Below are positions 7,655 to 15,240 of a stretch of 44,838 nucleotides of DNA, piece after piece. The position numbers and the translations under genes are program-made. Each line of letters starts with the position of its first letter. Position 1 is the first letter of the stretch. The DNA comes from Ilumatobacteraceae bacterium (GTDB lineage Bacteria; Actinomycetota; Acidimicrobiia; Acidimicrobiales; Ilumatobacteraceae), in the NCBI GenBank assembly GCA_024644465.1, contig JAHEKY010000015.1, positions 1-44,838 of the forward strand. The letters are read 5' to 3'. The notes beneath the pieces are model-generated. The model was given only the letters and a program-made list of their open reading frames with translations, searched no databases and was not told the DNA's origin.

Positions 7655-8566
7655 ATGCGACCGTTCCGCTTCGGGCTGCAGACGACGACCGGACAGGAGG
7701 TCGATCCGATCGCCACCGGCCGGCGCGCCGAAGCGGCCGGCTTCGACCTGATGCTCGTCAGCGACCATGTCGGGCCGGGCCGGTCGCCGCTCCCGATGCT
7801 GGCCGCTGTGGCCGCGACGACGGCCACGCTGCGGCTCGGCACGCTGGTGCTCAACGCCGACATGCGCAACCCGGTGCAGCTCGCCTGGGACGTCACCACG
7901 ATCGACCACCTCTCCGGTGGACGGTTCGAGCTCGGTCTCGGCGCGGGTCACACGCCGCACGAGTACGACGAGACGGGTGTCGAGCTCCGGCCGCCCGCGG
8001 TCCGCAAGGCCGCGATGGCCGAACAGGTCGAGATCATCCGCCGCCTGCTCGACGGCGAGACGGTCGACTGGGACGGTGAGCACCATCGCCTCACCGGCGC
8101 AAAGGTCGACCGAGCGGTGCAGGAACGCCTGCCGATCCTCGTCGGCGGCAACGGCGACGCGCTGCTGACCCATGCCGCCCGGCACGCCGACATCATCGGG
8201 CTGCAGGGGCTCGGCAGGACCCACGACGACGGGCACCGCCACGACGTCAAGTGGAGCGCCGACCACCTCGACGCGCAGCTCGCGTGCCTCCGAGCCGCGG
8301 CCGGCCAACGGTTCGACGACATCGAACTGAACGCGCTCGTCCAGGTCGTCACCGTCACCGACGACGCCGCCGGCGCGATCGATCAGCTGTGCGCGCGCAA
8401 CGACGGCCTCGACCCGCACGAACTGGCGACCACGCCCTATGCGTTGATCGGCACCGTCGACGAGATCGTCGCGAAGCTGCATGCCTGTCGCGAACGGTGG
8501 GGCATCTCGTACTTCGCGGTGCGCGAGCTGGACGCGTTCGCACCGGTGATCGCCGCGTACCGGTGA
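7655..8566 (+). CDS. Luciferase-like (LLM) oxidoreductase, probably F420-dependent
   Basis: 303 residues forming one TIM-barrel LLM domain. Seen are the N-terminal strand FRFGLQT, the barrel segments FDLMLVSDHV and TLRLGTLVLNADMRNPVQLA, the conserved DHLSGGRFELGLGAG, and RLPILVGGNGDALL near 165. These match the actinobacterial F420-dependent branch more than FMN-dependent bacterial luciferase. The cofactor call is from family knowledge and from fbiD being present at 16560 in this window. The substrate cannot be predicted. It ends 36 bp from the convergent cupredoxin gene. A TANNNT box 7 nt before ATG 7655 supports the start. Confidence 0.88.
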   Translation: MRPFRFGLQTTTGQEVDPIATGRRAEAAGFDLMLVSDHVGPGRSPLPMLAAVAATTATLRLGTLVLNADMRNPVQLAWDVTTIDHLSGGRFELGLGAGHTPHEYDETGVELRPPAVRKAAMAEQVEIIRRLLDGETVDWDGEHHRLTGAKVDRAVQERLPILVGGNGDALLTHAARHADIIGLQGLGRTHDDGHRHDVKWSADHLDAQLACLRAAAGQRFDDIELNALVQVVTVTDDAAGAIDQLCARNDGLDPHELATTPYALIGTVDEIVAKLHACRERWGISYFAVRELDAFAPVIAAYR

Positions 8567-8602
8567 CGCAGCAGTGCCGTTCCGGCGTCGCGTCGGGCAG
8601 GC

Positions 8603-9049
8603 TCAGGACGCCGGACCGGTGACCGTGAGCGTCGCCTCCATCCCGGCGTCACGGTGCCCGGGAACACTGCAGTACAGGACGTGGGTACCGGCGCCGAGCT
8701 CGACCGAGCCCGTGGCGCTCGCGCCGGGCTGCGCTTCGAGCACGAAGCCCGGTGCTCCGACGATCAGCAGGTTGTGGAAGATCGCGCCCTCGTTGACCAT
8801 CGTGATCTCCAAGTTGCCCGATGGCCGCGAACCCGGCTCGAGTTCGTACGCGAACTCGGTCGCGATGATCACCTCGCTCACGGCCGACCCTCCGCCGGTG
8901 ATCGGCTTGCTGAGCGCATCGGTGGTCAGCGCAAACGTGGCCAAGGCGACGAACACCGTGACGTGAACGGCCACGCCCAGCCCACCGGCGAACCAGAGGA
9001 AGCGCTCGGCGCCCACCGGTGACTCGGGCAGATCCGCAGCTTCGTCCAC
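8603..9049 (-). CDS. Membrane-anchored cupredoxin (blue copper protein)
   Basis: 148 residues. An N-terminal hydrophobic anchor at about 18-43 leaves the C-terminal domain outside the membrane. That domain is a plastocyanin/azurin-like fold with a full type-1 copper set: H92 (FHNL), C127, H132 and M137 (YCSVPGHRDAGM). Start is GTG 9049, supported by TACGTT 6 nt upstream. It is divergent from aioB-aioA and shares an 88-bp control region with them. Azurins and c-type cytochromes are known electron acceptors of arsenite oxidase, so this protein is a natural acceptor for the adjacent enzyme; that pairing is inference. The convergent oxidoreductase gene ends 36 bp away. Confidence 0.92.
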   Translation of the reverse strand: MDEAADLPESPVGAERFLWFAGGLGVAVHVTVFVALATFALTTDALSKPITGGGSAVSEVIIATEFAYELEPGSRPSGNLEITMVNEGAIFHNLLIVGAPGFVLEAQPGASATGSVELGAGTHVLYCSVPGHRDAGMEATLTVTGPAS

Positions 9050-9055
9050 GGGTCG

Positions 9056-9061
9056 AACGTA
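9056..9061 (-). promoter_or_regulatory. -10 box, leaderless type (cupredoxin gene)
   Basis: TACGTT on the minus strand, 6 nt before GTG 9049. Confidence 0.55.
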
Positions 9062-9083
9062 TGGGCACCCGACGTTTGGGAGA

Positions 9084-9101
9084 TAGGGCCCTCCGGCCCT
9101 A
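9084..9101. promoter_or_regulatory. Candidate operator shared by the cupredoxin and aioBA promoters
   Basis: A perfect inverted repeat, TAGGGCC-CTCC-GGCCCTA. Its centre (9092.5) is exactly equidistant, 34 bp, from the centres of the two divergent -10 boxes (9058.5 and 9126.5). It reaches the expected -35 region of both promoters. One dimeric regulator could control both genes. No regulator gene is visible nearby. Confidence 0.55.
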
Positions 9102-9123
9102 AAAGCCAGCCCGTCGTCCCCCG

Positions 9124-9129
9124 TAGGGT
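9124..9129 (+). promoter_or_regulatory. -10 box, leaderless type (aioB)
   Basis: TAGGGT, 8 nt before ATG 9138. Confidence 0.55.
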
Positions 9130-9137
9130 CGGCTCAC

Positions 9138-9674
9138 ATGCCGATGACTCGCCGAGAATTCCTGTTCGCCGGCGTCGCCACCGGGGCGTTCGTGGGGGCC
9201 GGTATCGTGCTCCCGGTCGCGATCTCCCTCACCGACGACGACGGCAACCCCGACTCCGAAGCGCTGCTCTACCCCCGGCAGCGGGTCGCCTCGCTGTCGG
9301 AGCTGCGCAACGGTGAACCCGTCTTCTTCGACTACCCGCTCGTCGGTCAGTCGAACATCCTCGTCAAGGTCGGCGCCCCGGCCGAGGCGGGGATCGGGCC
9401 GGACGGCGACATCGTCGCGTTCTCCAACCTGTGCACCCACATGGGCTGTCCGCTCATCGAGTTCCAGGCCGATCACGGCGTGCTCGGGCCGTGCCCCTGC
9501 CACTTCACGACGTTCGACCTCGCCCGCGACGCGCAGGTCACGCTCGGACAGGCGACGCAACAGCTGCCGCGGGTGCTCCTGACACCGGACGGCGACGACA
9601 TCTACGCCGTCGGCATCCTCCGGCTCGTCTACGGCTACAGCGATTCACTCACGGGCGGGGAGCGCGTGTCATGA
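9138..9674 (+). CDS. aioB: Arsenite oxidase small subunit, Rieske [2Fe-2S] protein
   Basis: 178 residues. It opens with a Tat signal, TRREFLF at 4-10, followed by a hydrophobic segment at about 10-30, so the folded complex is exported. The Rieske site is complete: C99 and H101 (CTHMGC) with C119 and H122 (CPCH) bind the cluster. C104 and C121 form the potential disulfide pair. The second half continues CHFTTFD instead of the cytochrome bc1-type CHGS, as in AioB proteins. It passes electrons from the molybdenum subunit to a periplasmic carrier. Its stop overlaps the aioA ATG by 4 bp. A TANNNT box 8 nt upstream supports ATG 9138. Confidence 0.92.
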   Translation: MPMTRREFLFAGVATGAFVGAGIVLPVAISLTDDDGNPDSEALLYPRQRVASLSELRNGEPVFFDYPLVGQSNILVKVGAPAEAGIGPDGDIVAFSNLCTHMGCPLIEFQADHGVLGPCPCHFTTFDLARDAQVTLGQATQQLPRVLLTPDGDDIYAVGILRLVYGYSDSLTGGERVS

Positions 9675-12160
9675 CCAACGCAGCCCAATCCGCATCGGTT
9701 CCCCTGCCCCCGCCTGACGCCACCAACAAGCAGATCTGCTGCGAGTACTGCCCGGTCGGCTGCGGCTATCGCGTGTACTCGTGGCCGGTCGGCACACAGG
9801 GAGGCAACGCGGCCGATGAGAACGCCCTCGGCGTCGAGTACCCGGCCTCGGCACTCTCGGGCCGCTGGATCTCCGAGAACATGCACACGGTCGTCGACAT
9901 CGACGGGCGTGACCACAACGTCGTGATCATTCCCGACGCCGACATCCAAGCGGTCAACATCGGCGGCGAGCACAGCATCCGCGGCGGTGCACTCGCGAAG
10001 AAGCTCTACACGGGCAGCGGGCCGACCGCCGACCGGTTGCGAACGCCGTACCTGCGGGTGCGCGGCGACCTCGTCCCGATCTCGTGGGAGATGGCGAGCG
10101 ACCTCGTCGCCGACCTCGGCCGGCATGTCATCGACAACTACGGCGAGCTGGCCTGGGGCATGAAGGTCTACAGCTACCAGTTCTTCCAGAACACGTTCGC
10201 GGCCACCAAGCTGGCGTTCGCGAGCGTCGGCACGCCGAACTATTCGCCGCACCACGCGCCTGCCGAGGGTGACGACACCCCCGGCCTGTCCGACGCCGGG
10301 ATCGACGCGTTCGGTGCCGCCTACGAGGACTTCAGCGAAGCCGACGTGCTGTTCATCGCGGGCAGCGATCCCTACGAGACCAAGACGATCGCGTTCACCA
10401 AGTGGATGGTCGAAGGCGGCGCCGACATCATCTTCGTCGACCCGCGCCGCACCTACACGGCGTCGCATGCGCTGGCCAACGGCGGCATGCACCTGCAGCT
10501 CAAGCCGGGCACCGACACCGCGCTGTACAGCGCGATCGTGCGCGAGATCATCGACAACGGCTGGGAGGACCGCGACTTCATCGACCGGTACACCGCCTCG
10601 CGCGCCGAGCTCGACGCCGAGGGTGGGTGGCGGCGCCAGCTGTTCGGACGGACGTTCGACGAGCTGCGCGAGTACCTGTTCTCCCGCGACGAGTTCACGC
10701 CCGACGGGGCTGCGGCGATCACCGGGGTTCCGGCCGATCAGATCCGCGAGGCCGCCAGACGCCTCAGTGGCGGCGGAGCGGGCGAGCGGCCGAAGGTGGC
10801 GGTGGCGTTCGAGAAGGGCGTGTACTGGTCGCACAACTACGAGAACACCGCGGCGGTCGCCAACCTCGGCGTGGTGCTCGGTTCGACCGGCCGGCCGGGG
10901 CGCTCGGTCGGGCGGATGGGCGGTCACCAGCGCGGCGGTCAGTCGGCGGCCGGCTACCCCAAGGACAAGTCGCCCCACGACTACCTGGGCAACAAGGTCG
11001 AGATGGACACCGAGCGGTGGCTCGTCGAGGGCAACACCCGCTTCCGCTGGGTCGTCGGTCAGAACTGGCTCGGCGCGATGGGGGCGACCCAGGCCCTGCG
11101 CGAGGCGACCGAACAGCTCCTGAGTGTCGGCCCCCAGGTGACGTCGACCGATCCGGACATCGCCTTCGACCAACTGAAGGCCCGCATCGACGCCGGCGGC
11201 ATGGTCCTCGTCCACCAGGAGACGTACCACAACGAGTCGACGGCGCTTGCCGACATCATCCTGCCCGCCGGCGCCTGGGGTGAGGACGACTACGTCCGCA
11301 ACAACGCCGAACGGCGGATGCGGCTCTACCAGAAGATCATGGACCCGCCGGGCGATGCCAAGCCCGACTGGCAGATCTTCGCGATGGTCGCGAAGAAGAT
11401 GGGCTACGACGGCTTCGACTGGGAGGACACGAACGAGATCTTCGAAGAGGCCGCACCACGGTCGGCCGGTTCGCGCAAGGATTGGCTCGCGCTGGTCGAG
11501 TTCGCCCAGGCCGAGGGCCGGCGGACCCACGACGTACTGCTCGACTTCGGCACGACGGGCATCCAGACGCCGATCAAGCTCGAGGACGGTCAACTCGTCG
11601 GGACACCCCGGCTGCACGCCGACCTCACGTTCAAGTCCGATTCGGGCAAGGCGAACTTCGTGTTCGCCGACTGGGACGAAGTCGCCAAGCGCAACGACAT
11701 CCTCGGCCCGGCCGACGGGGAGATGTGGGTCTTGAACGGACGCGTCAACGAGCTGTGGAACAACCTGTCGGACTTCACCCGCCGCAAGATCGCCGACGAT
11801 CGCTGGCCGATGAACTGGTTGGAGATCCACCCCGACGACGCGGCCGCGATGGGGATCGAATCCGGTGATCTCGTCAGCATCGAGTCGGACAATGTGCTCG
11901 ATCAGGTCGGCAGAACGGTGACGGGCAGCTTCACCGCGGTTGCGTACGTCTCCGACATCGTGCCGCCCGGAGTGACGTTCACCTACTTCATGTTCCCCGG
12001 GAGCCCGGCGAACTCGGTCGTGTCCGGCGACACGACGCTCCAGCCGATCAACCTGCGCTACAACTTCAAGCTCGGGAAGGGGCGGGTCCGCAAGATCGGC
12101 ACGACCGGCCTGGCGGAGACGATGTCGTTCGCGCCGCGCAATCTCGCGCTGGGTCCCTGA
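9671..12160 (+). CDS. aioA: Arsenite oxidase large subunit, molybdopterin enzyme (AioA family)
   Basis: 829 residues, the usual AioA length. The N-terminus holds C24, C27 and C31 (CEYCPVGC), and exactly 71 residues after C31 is S102. This is the CX2CX3CX70S pattern that gives AioA its [3Fe-4S] cluster instead of [4Fe-4S]. Bis-MGD domains follow, with FIAGSDPYETKT, DPRRTYTASHA and a C-terminal MopB cap. GRMGGHQRGG at 414-423 supplies R415 and H419, matching the substrate-pocket Arg/His pair known in AioA. The other pocket pair seems to be H194 and D202, where characterised enzymes have His and Glu; this relies on remembered alignment. There is no signal peptide, so export would ride on AioB. 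Substrate arsenite is inferred; a relative with another substrate is possible. Confidence 0.87.
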   Translation: MTNAAQSASVPLPPPDATNKQICCEYCPVGCGYRVYSWPVGTQGGNAADENALGVEYPASALSGRWISENMHTVVDIDGRDHNVVIIPDADIQAVNIGGEHSIRGGALAKKLYTGSGPTADRLRTPYLRVRGDLVPISWEMASDLVADLGRHVIDNYGELAWGMKVYSYQFFQNTFAATKLAFASVGTPNYSPHHAPAEGDDTPGLSDAGIDAFGAAYEDFSEADVLFIAGSDPYETKTIAFTKWMVEGGADIIFVDPRRTYTASHALANGGMHLQLKPGTDTALYSAIVREIIDNGWEDRDFIDRYTASRAELDAEGGWRRQLFGRTFDELREYLFSRDEFTPDGAAAITGVPADQIREAARRLSGGGAGERPKVAVAFEKGVYWSHNYENTAAVANLGVVLGSTGRPGRSVGRMGGHQRGGQSAAGYPKDKSPHDYLGNKVEMDTERWLVEGNTRFRWVVGQNWLGAMGATQALREATEQLLSVGPQVTSTDPDIAFDQLKARIDAGGMVLVHQETYHNESTALADIILPAGAWGEDDYVRNNAERRMRLYQKIMDPPGDAKPDWQIFAMVAKKMGYDGFDWEDTNEIFEEAAPRSAGSRKDWLALVEFAQAEGRRTHDVLLDFGTTGIQTPIKLEDGQLVGTPRLHADLTFKSDSGKANFVFADWDEVAKRNDILGPADGEMWVLNGRVNELWNNLSDFTRRKIADDRWPMNWLEIHPDDAAAMGIESGDLVSIESDNVLDQVGRTVTGSFTAVAYVSDIVPPGVTFTYFMFPGSPANSVVSGDTTLQPINLRYNFKLGKGRVRKIGTTGLAETMSFAPRNLALGP

Positions 12161-12230
12161 CCGCCTCACGCGTTCGCGGCCCGGCGGCGATCCGCTGTCG
12201 ATTTCGCGATGGATCGGGTAGACCAGAGAC

Positions 12231-13667
12231 ATGACCGACACGGCGATCACCGACAGCACCCCGGTCCAGGGCGTGGTCGCGCGACGACCGATCGTCGTCG
12301 CCGCCAACCGCCTGCCGGTGATGCGCGACGCCACGACCGAAACGGGCTGGACACCGAGCCCCGGCGGGCTGGTGCGAGCGCTGCTGCCGATGCTGCGCGA
12401 CTCCGGCGGCACGTGGGTCGGCTGGACGGGAAACCCCGACGACGCACCGGCGCCGTTCACGGTCGACGGCATCGACGTCCACCCGGTCGAGATCTCCGCG
12501 GAGGAGATCGAGCTGTACTACGAGGGGTTCTCGAACGACGGGTTGTGGCCCCTGTATCACGACGCGCTCCGCGAGTCGACGTTCGACGCGACGCAGTGGG
12601 ACGCGTACCACCGCGTCAACGAACGGTTCGCGGTCACGCTCGCGAACATCGCGCCACCGGACTCGATCGTCTGGATCCACGACTACCAACTGCAACTCGT
12701 CCCCGCGATGCTGCGCCGCCAACGGCCGGACGTCACGATCGCCTTCTTCCTGCACATCCCGTTCCCACCGGTCGAACTGTTCTCCCGGCTGCCCTGGCGC
12801 AACCAGATCATCGAGGGTCTGCTCGGGTGCGACCTCGTCGGGTTCCAGCGCCCGATCGGAGCCGCGAATTTCAGGGCATGCGCACATCAGCTGCTCGATG
12901 CCGAGATCGACGACGACGTCGTCACCTCGTCCGGCCACGACACGGTCGTCGGCTACTTCCCGATCTCGATCGACTTCGGCGAGGTCGAGGAGATGGCCGC
13001 CGGCCGGGCCACCCGGAAGCTGACCAGCCAGTTCAGGACGCGTCTCGGCGACCCCGAGGTGATCCTGCTCGGCGTCGACCGGCTCGACTACACCAAGGGG
13101 ATCGGCCTCCGGCTGCGAGCCTTCGCCGCGCTGCTCGAATCCGGCGAGCTCGACGCCGAGCGGTGCGTGATGGTCCAAGTCGCGACGCCGACGAGAGAGG
13201 CTGTCGAGCACTATCAGGACGAACGCCACGAGATCGAACGACTCGTCGGCGAGATCAACGGCCGCTACAGCAGGATCGGCCTCCCCGTCGTCCACTACCT
13301 GTACCAGACGCTCCCGTACGACGACTTGATCGCCTTGTATCGCGCCGGCGACGTGATGCTCGTGACGCCGTTCCGCGACGGCATGAACCTCGTCGCCAAG
13401 GAGTACGCCGCGGCGCACATCGACGGTGACGGCGTGCTCGTCCTGTCCGAGTTCGCCGGCGCGGCCGACGAGCTGACCGACGCCGTCCTCGTCAACCCGC
13501 ACGACGACCATGCGCTGCAGGAAGCGATCATCACTGCGGTCGAGATGCATCGCGGCGAGCGCCGCACCCGGATGGCGGCGCTACGTGACCAGGTCCGGCG
13601 GATGGACGTGCAGGGGTGGGCGGACCGCTTCCTCACGGCGATGGAAGCCGTCAGCGGGCGCGGGTGA
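12231..13667 (+). CDS. otsA: Trehalose-6-phosphate synthase (GT20)
   Basis: 478 residues. Makes trehalose 6-phosphate from a nucleotide-glucose and glucose 6-phosphate. Seen are VVAANRLPVM at the N-terminus, the loop SPGGLVRAL, WIHDYQLQLVP, FLHIPFPPVELF, GVDRLDYTKGI and the C-terminal FRDGMNLVAKEY, all hallmarks of GT20. A TAGACC element 6 nt before ATG 12231 is a weak leaderless-type -10 box. The stop overlaps the otsB GTG by 4 bp, so synthase and phosphatase are coupled for trehalose synthesis, an osmotic and desiccation protectant. Confidence 0.95.
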   Translation: MTDTAITDSTPVQGVVARRPIVVAANRLPVMRDATTETGWTPSPGGLVRALLPMLRDSGGTWVGWTGNPDDAPAPFTVDGIDVHPVEISAEEIELYYEGFSNDGLWPLYHDALRESTFDATQWDAYHRVNERFAVTLANIAPPDSIVWIHDYQLQLVPAMLRRQRPDVTIAFFLHIPFPPVELFSRLPWRNQIIEGLLGCDLVGFQRPIGAANFRACAHQLLDAEIDDDVVTSSGHDTVVGYFPISIDFGEVEEMAAGRATRKLTSQFRTRLGDPEVILLGVDRLDYTKGIGLRLRAFAALLESGELDAERCVMVQVATPTREAVEHYQDERHEIERLVGEINGRYSRIGLPVVHYLYQTLPYDDLIALYRAGDVMLVTPFRDGMNLVAKEYAAAHIDGDGVLVLSEFAGAADELTDAVLVNPHDDHALQEAIITAVEMHRGERRTRMAALRDQVRRMDVQGWADRFLTAMEAVSGRG

Positions 13668-14473
13668 CCACGCCGCCCCGCCAGTCAGCGTCCGGTGACG
13701 ACGTGCGCTTCGACGATCCGATCGAGCTGGCTGCCATCGTCGCCGCCGCCCCGCGGCCGCTGCTGATCGGCCTCGACATCGACGGCGTGCTCGCGCCGAT
13801 CGTCGCCCACGCCGACGACTCCCGTCTGCTCGACGGCGTCGCCGACACCGTCGGCCGCCTGGCGAACCGTTACGGTGTCGCGGTCGCCGCGGTCTCGGGC
13901 CGCTCCCTGTCGAGCATCCGCTCGTTCGGCCTGCCCGACGGGCTGCGGCTCGTCGGGGGTCACGGCCTCGAGCGCAACGACCGGCCGACCACCCCGCTCG
14001 ACGAGGAGGAGGCCGAGCGGCTCGTCGACCTGCACCGACTCGCCACCGCTGCTGCGGCGCGGGCGGGCGACGGCGCATGGGTCGAGGAGAAGGCTGCGAG
14101 CGTCGTGCTCCACGTTCGCGAGGCGGAGCCGCACCGTGCCGACGACGCGATCCGCGAGTTGGACGAGTCGAGCGCGGGCGTCAGCGGGGCAGAGCGCAAG
14201 CACGGCAGCGCCGTCCTGGAGCTGTTCGCCCGGGCGGCCAGCAAGGGCACCGCGATGCGCGAGCTGATCGACGAGGCACGGGCCGCGACAGCGGTGTTCG
14301 TCGGCGACGACGTCACCGACGAGGAGGCGTTCGCCGAGCTCGGGCCGGCAGACCTCGCGATCAAGGTCGGCACCGCAGCGTCGATCGCCGGTCATCGGCT
14401 CCGCGATCCGGATGCCGTACTGGCGTGGCTGCGCGCGCTCGACGGCCACGTCGCCGACCAGCGATCGGGTTGA
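13664..14473 (+). CDS. otsB: Trehalose-6-phosphate phosphatase (HAD superfamily)
   Basis: 269 residues. HAD motif I is LDIDGVLAP with D38 and D40. Motif II is VSGRSLSSI and motif IV is VGDDVTDEEAF near 211-221. The cap domain carries GGHGLER and the strand WVEEKAASVVLH. It removes phosphate from the OtsA product. The GTG at 13664 is chosen because it overlaps the otsA stop as GTGA, and the first HAD strand begins about 33 residues later. An upstream in-frame ATG lies inside otsA and is less likely. The convergent rnhB stop is only 9 bp away. Confidence 0.93.
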   Translation: MTTPPRQSASGDDVRFDDPIELAAIVAAAPRPLLIGLDIDGVLAPIVAHADDSRLLDGVADTVGRLANRYGVAVAAVSGRSLSSIRSFGLPDGLRLVGGHGLERNDRPTTPLDEEEAERLVDLHRLATAAAARAGDGAWVEEKAASVVLHVREAEPHRADDAIRELDESSAGVSGAERKHGSAVLELFARAASKGTAMRELIDEARAATAVFVGDDVTDEEAFAELGPADLAIKVGTAASIAGHRLRDPDAVLAWLRALDGHVADQRSG

Positions 14474-14482
14474 CGGCACCGG

Positions 14483-15169
14483 TCAGAACAGCGCGGTCTG
14501 GCCGGCCGGCGGCGTGCGCTTGATCGCCGTCCACGGGTTGTAGTTGTCCATGAACACCCAGCTGCGCCGATGGATTGCCGACGGCCCGTACCCCTGCAAT
14601 GCGGCCTTGTGGACGGGGCACGGATATCCCTTGTTCGTGTCGAAGGACCAGTGCGGGTAGCTGTCGGCGAGCGCGCGCATCTGGCGGTCGCGGACGACCT
14701 TCGCGAGGATGCTCGCGGCGGCGACGCTGAGGCAGCGGCGGTCCGCCTTCACGACGAGCTCGACGTGGGCGACCGACGGCGAGACGAAGTCCCACCGGCC
14801 GTCGGTGACGGCGATGTCGGGCGTGACCGACAGCGCGCCGATCGCCCGCTTCGTCGCCAGCTTCTGCGCCGCCGACATCCCCAACCGGTCGCATTCGTCC
14901 TGGGATGCAGCACCGACCGACCAACTGACGCACCATGTCGAGATCTTGTCGAACAGCGCCTCGCGTTCACGTTCGGTCAACAGCTTCGAGTCACGCACGC
15001 CGTTCACGCGGGTGTCGCGCGGCAGCACCGCCGCGCCGACCATCAGCGGCCCCGCCCATGCCCCCCGGCCGACCTCGTCGACGCCGACCACCAACTCGTG
15101 CCCGCGCGCCCACATCTCCTGTTCGATCGCGCGGGTCGGCGCGCGCTTCTTGGAGTTCTTGACACGCAC
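14483..15169 (-). CDS. rnhB: Ribonuclease HII
   Basis: 228 residues. Cleaves RNA in RNA-DNA hybrids and misincorporated ribonucleotides. The catalytic DEXGRG core is VGVDEVGRGAWAGPL near residues 29-43. RDSKLL follows, then the metal-binding stretch near SVAAASILAKVVRD, and a C-terminal DTNKGYPCPVH. A perfect AGGAG site at 15176-15180 directly abuts ATG 15175 but lies 6 nt before the in-frame GTG 15169. The GTG is therefore the better start, and the ATG would add only two residues. The N-terminus is basic (VKNSKKR). Confidence 0.93.
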   Translation of the reverse strand: MRVKNSKKRAPTRAIEQEMWARGHELVVGVDEVGRGAWAGPLMVGAAVLPRDTRVNGVRDSKLLTEREREALFDKISTWCVSWSVGAASQDECDRLGMSAAQKLATKRAIGALSVTPDIAVTDGRWDFVSPSVAHVELVVKADRRCLSVAAASILAKVVRDRQMRALADSYPHWSFDTNKGYPCPVHKAALQGYGPSAIHRRSWVFMDNYNPWTAIKRTPPAGQTALF

Positions 15170-15240
15170 TGCCATCTCCTGGGCATCATGCCAGGCGCGG
15201 CCACCCGTGCCACGCCGCAGCCAGCAGACCGCCGGTGACG

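Noticed and set aside
9635-12472. A 945-codon open frame antisense to aioA
   Set aside because: High GC leaves long antisense frames open. The plus strand has complete AioA motifs, and the antisense translation is Arg/Val/Asp-rich with no recognisable fold.
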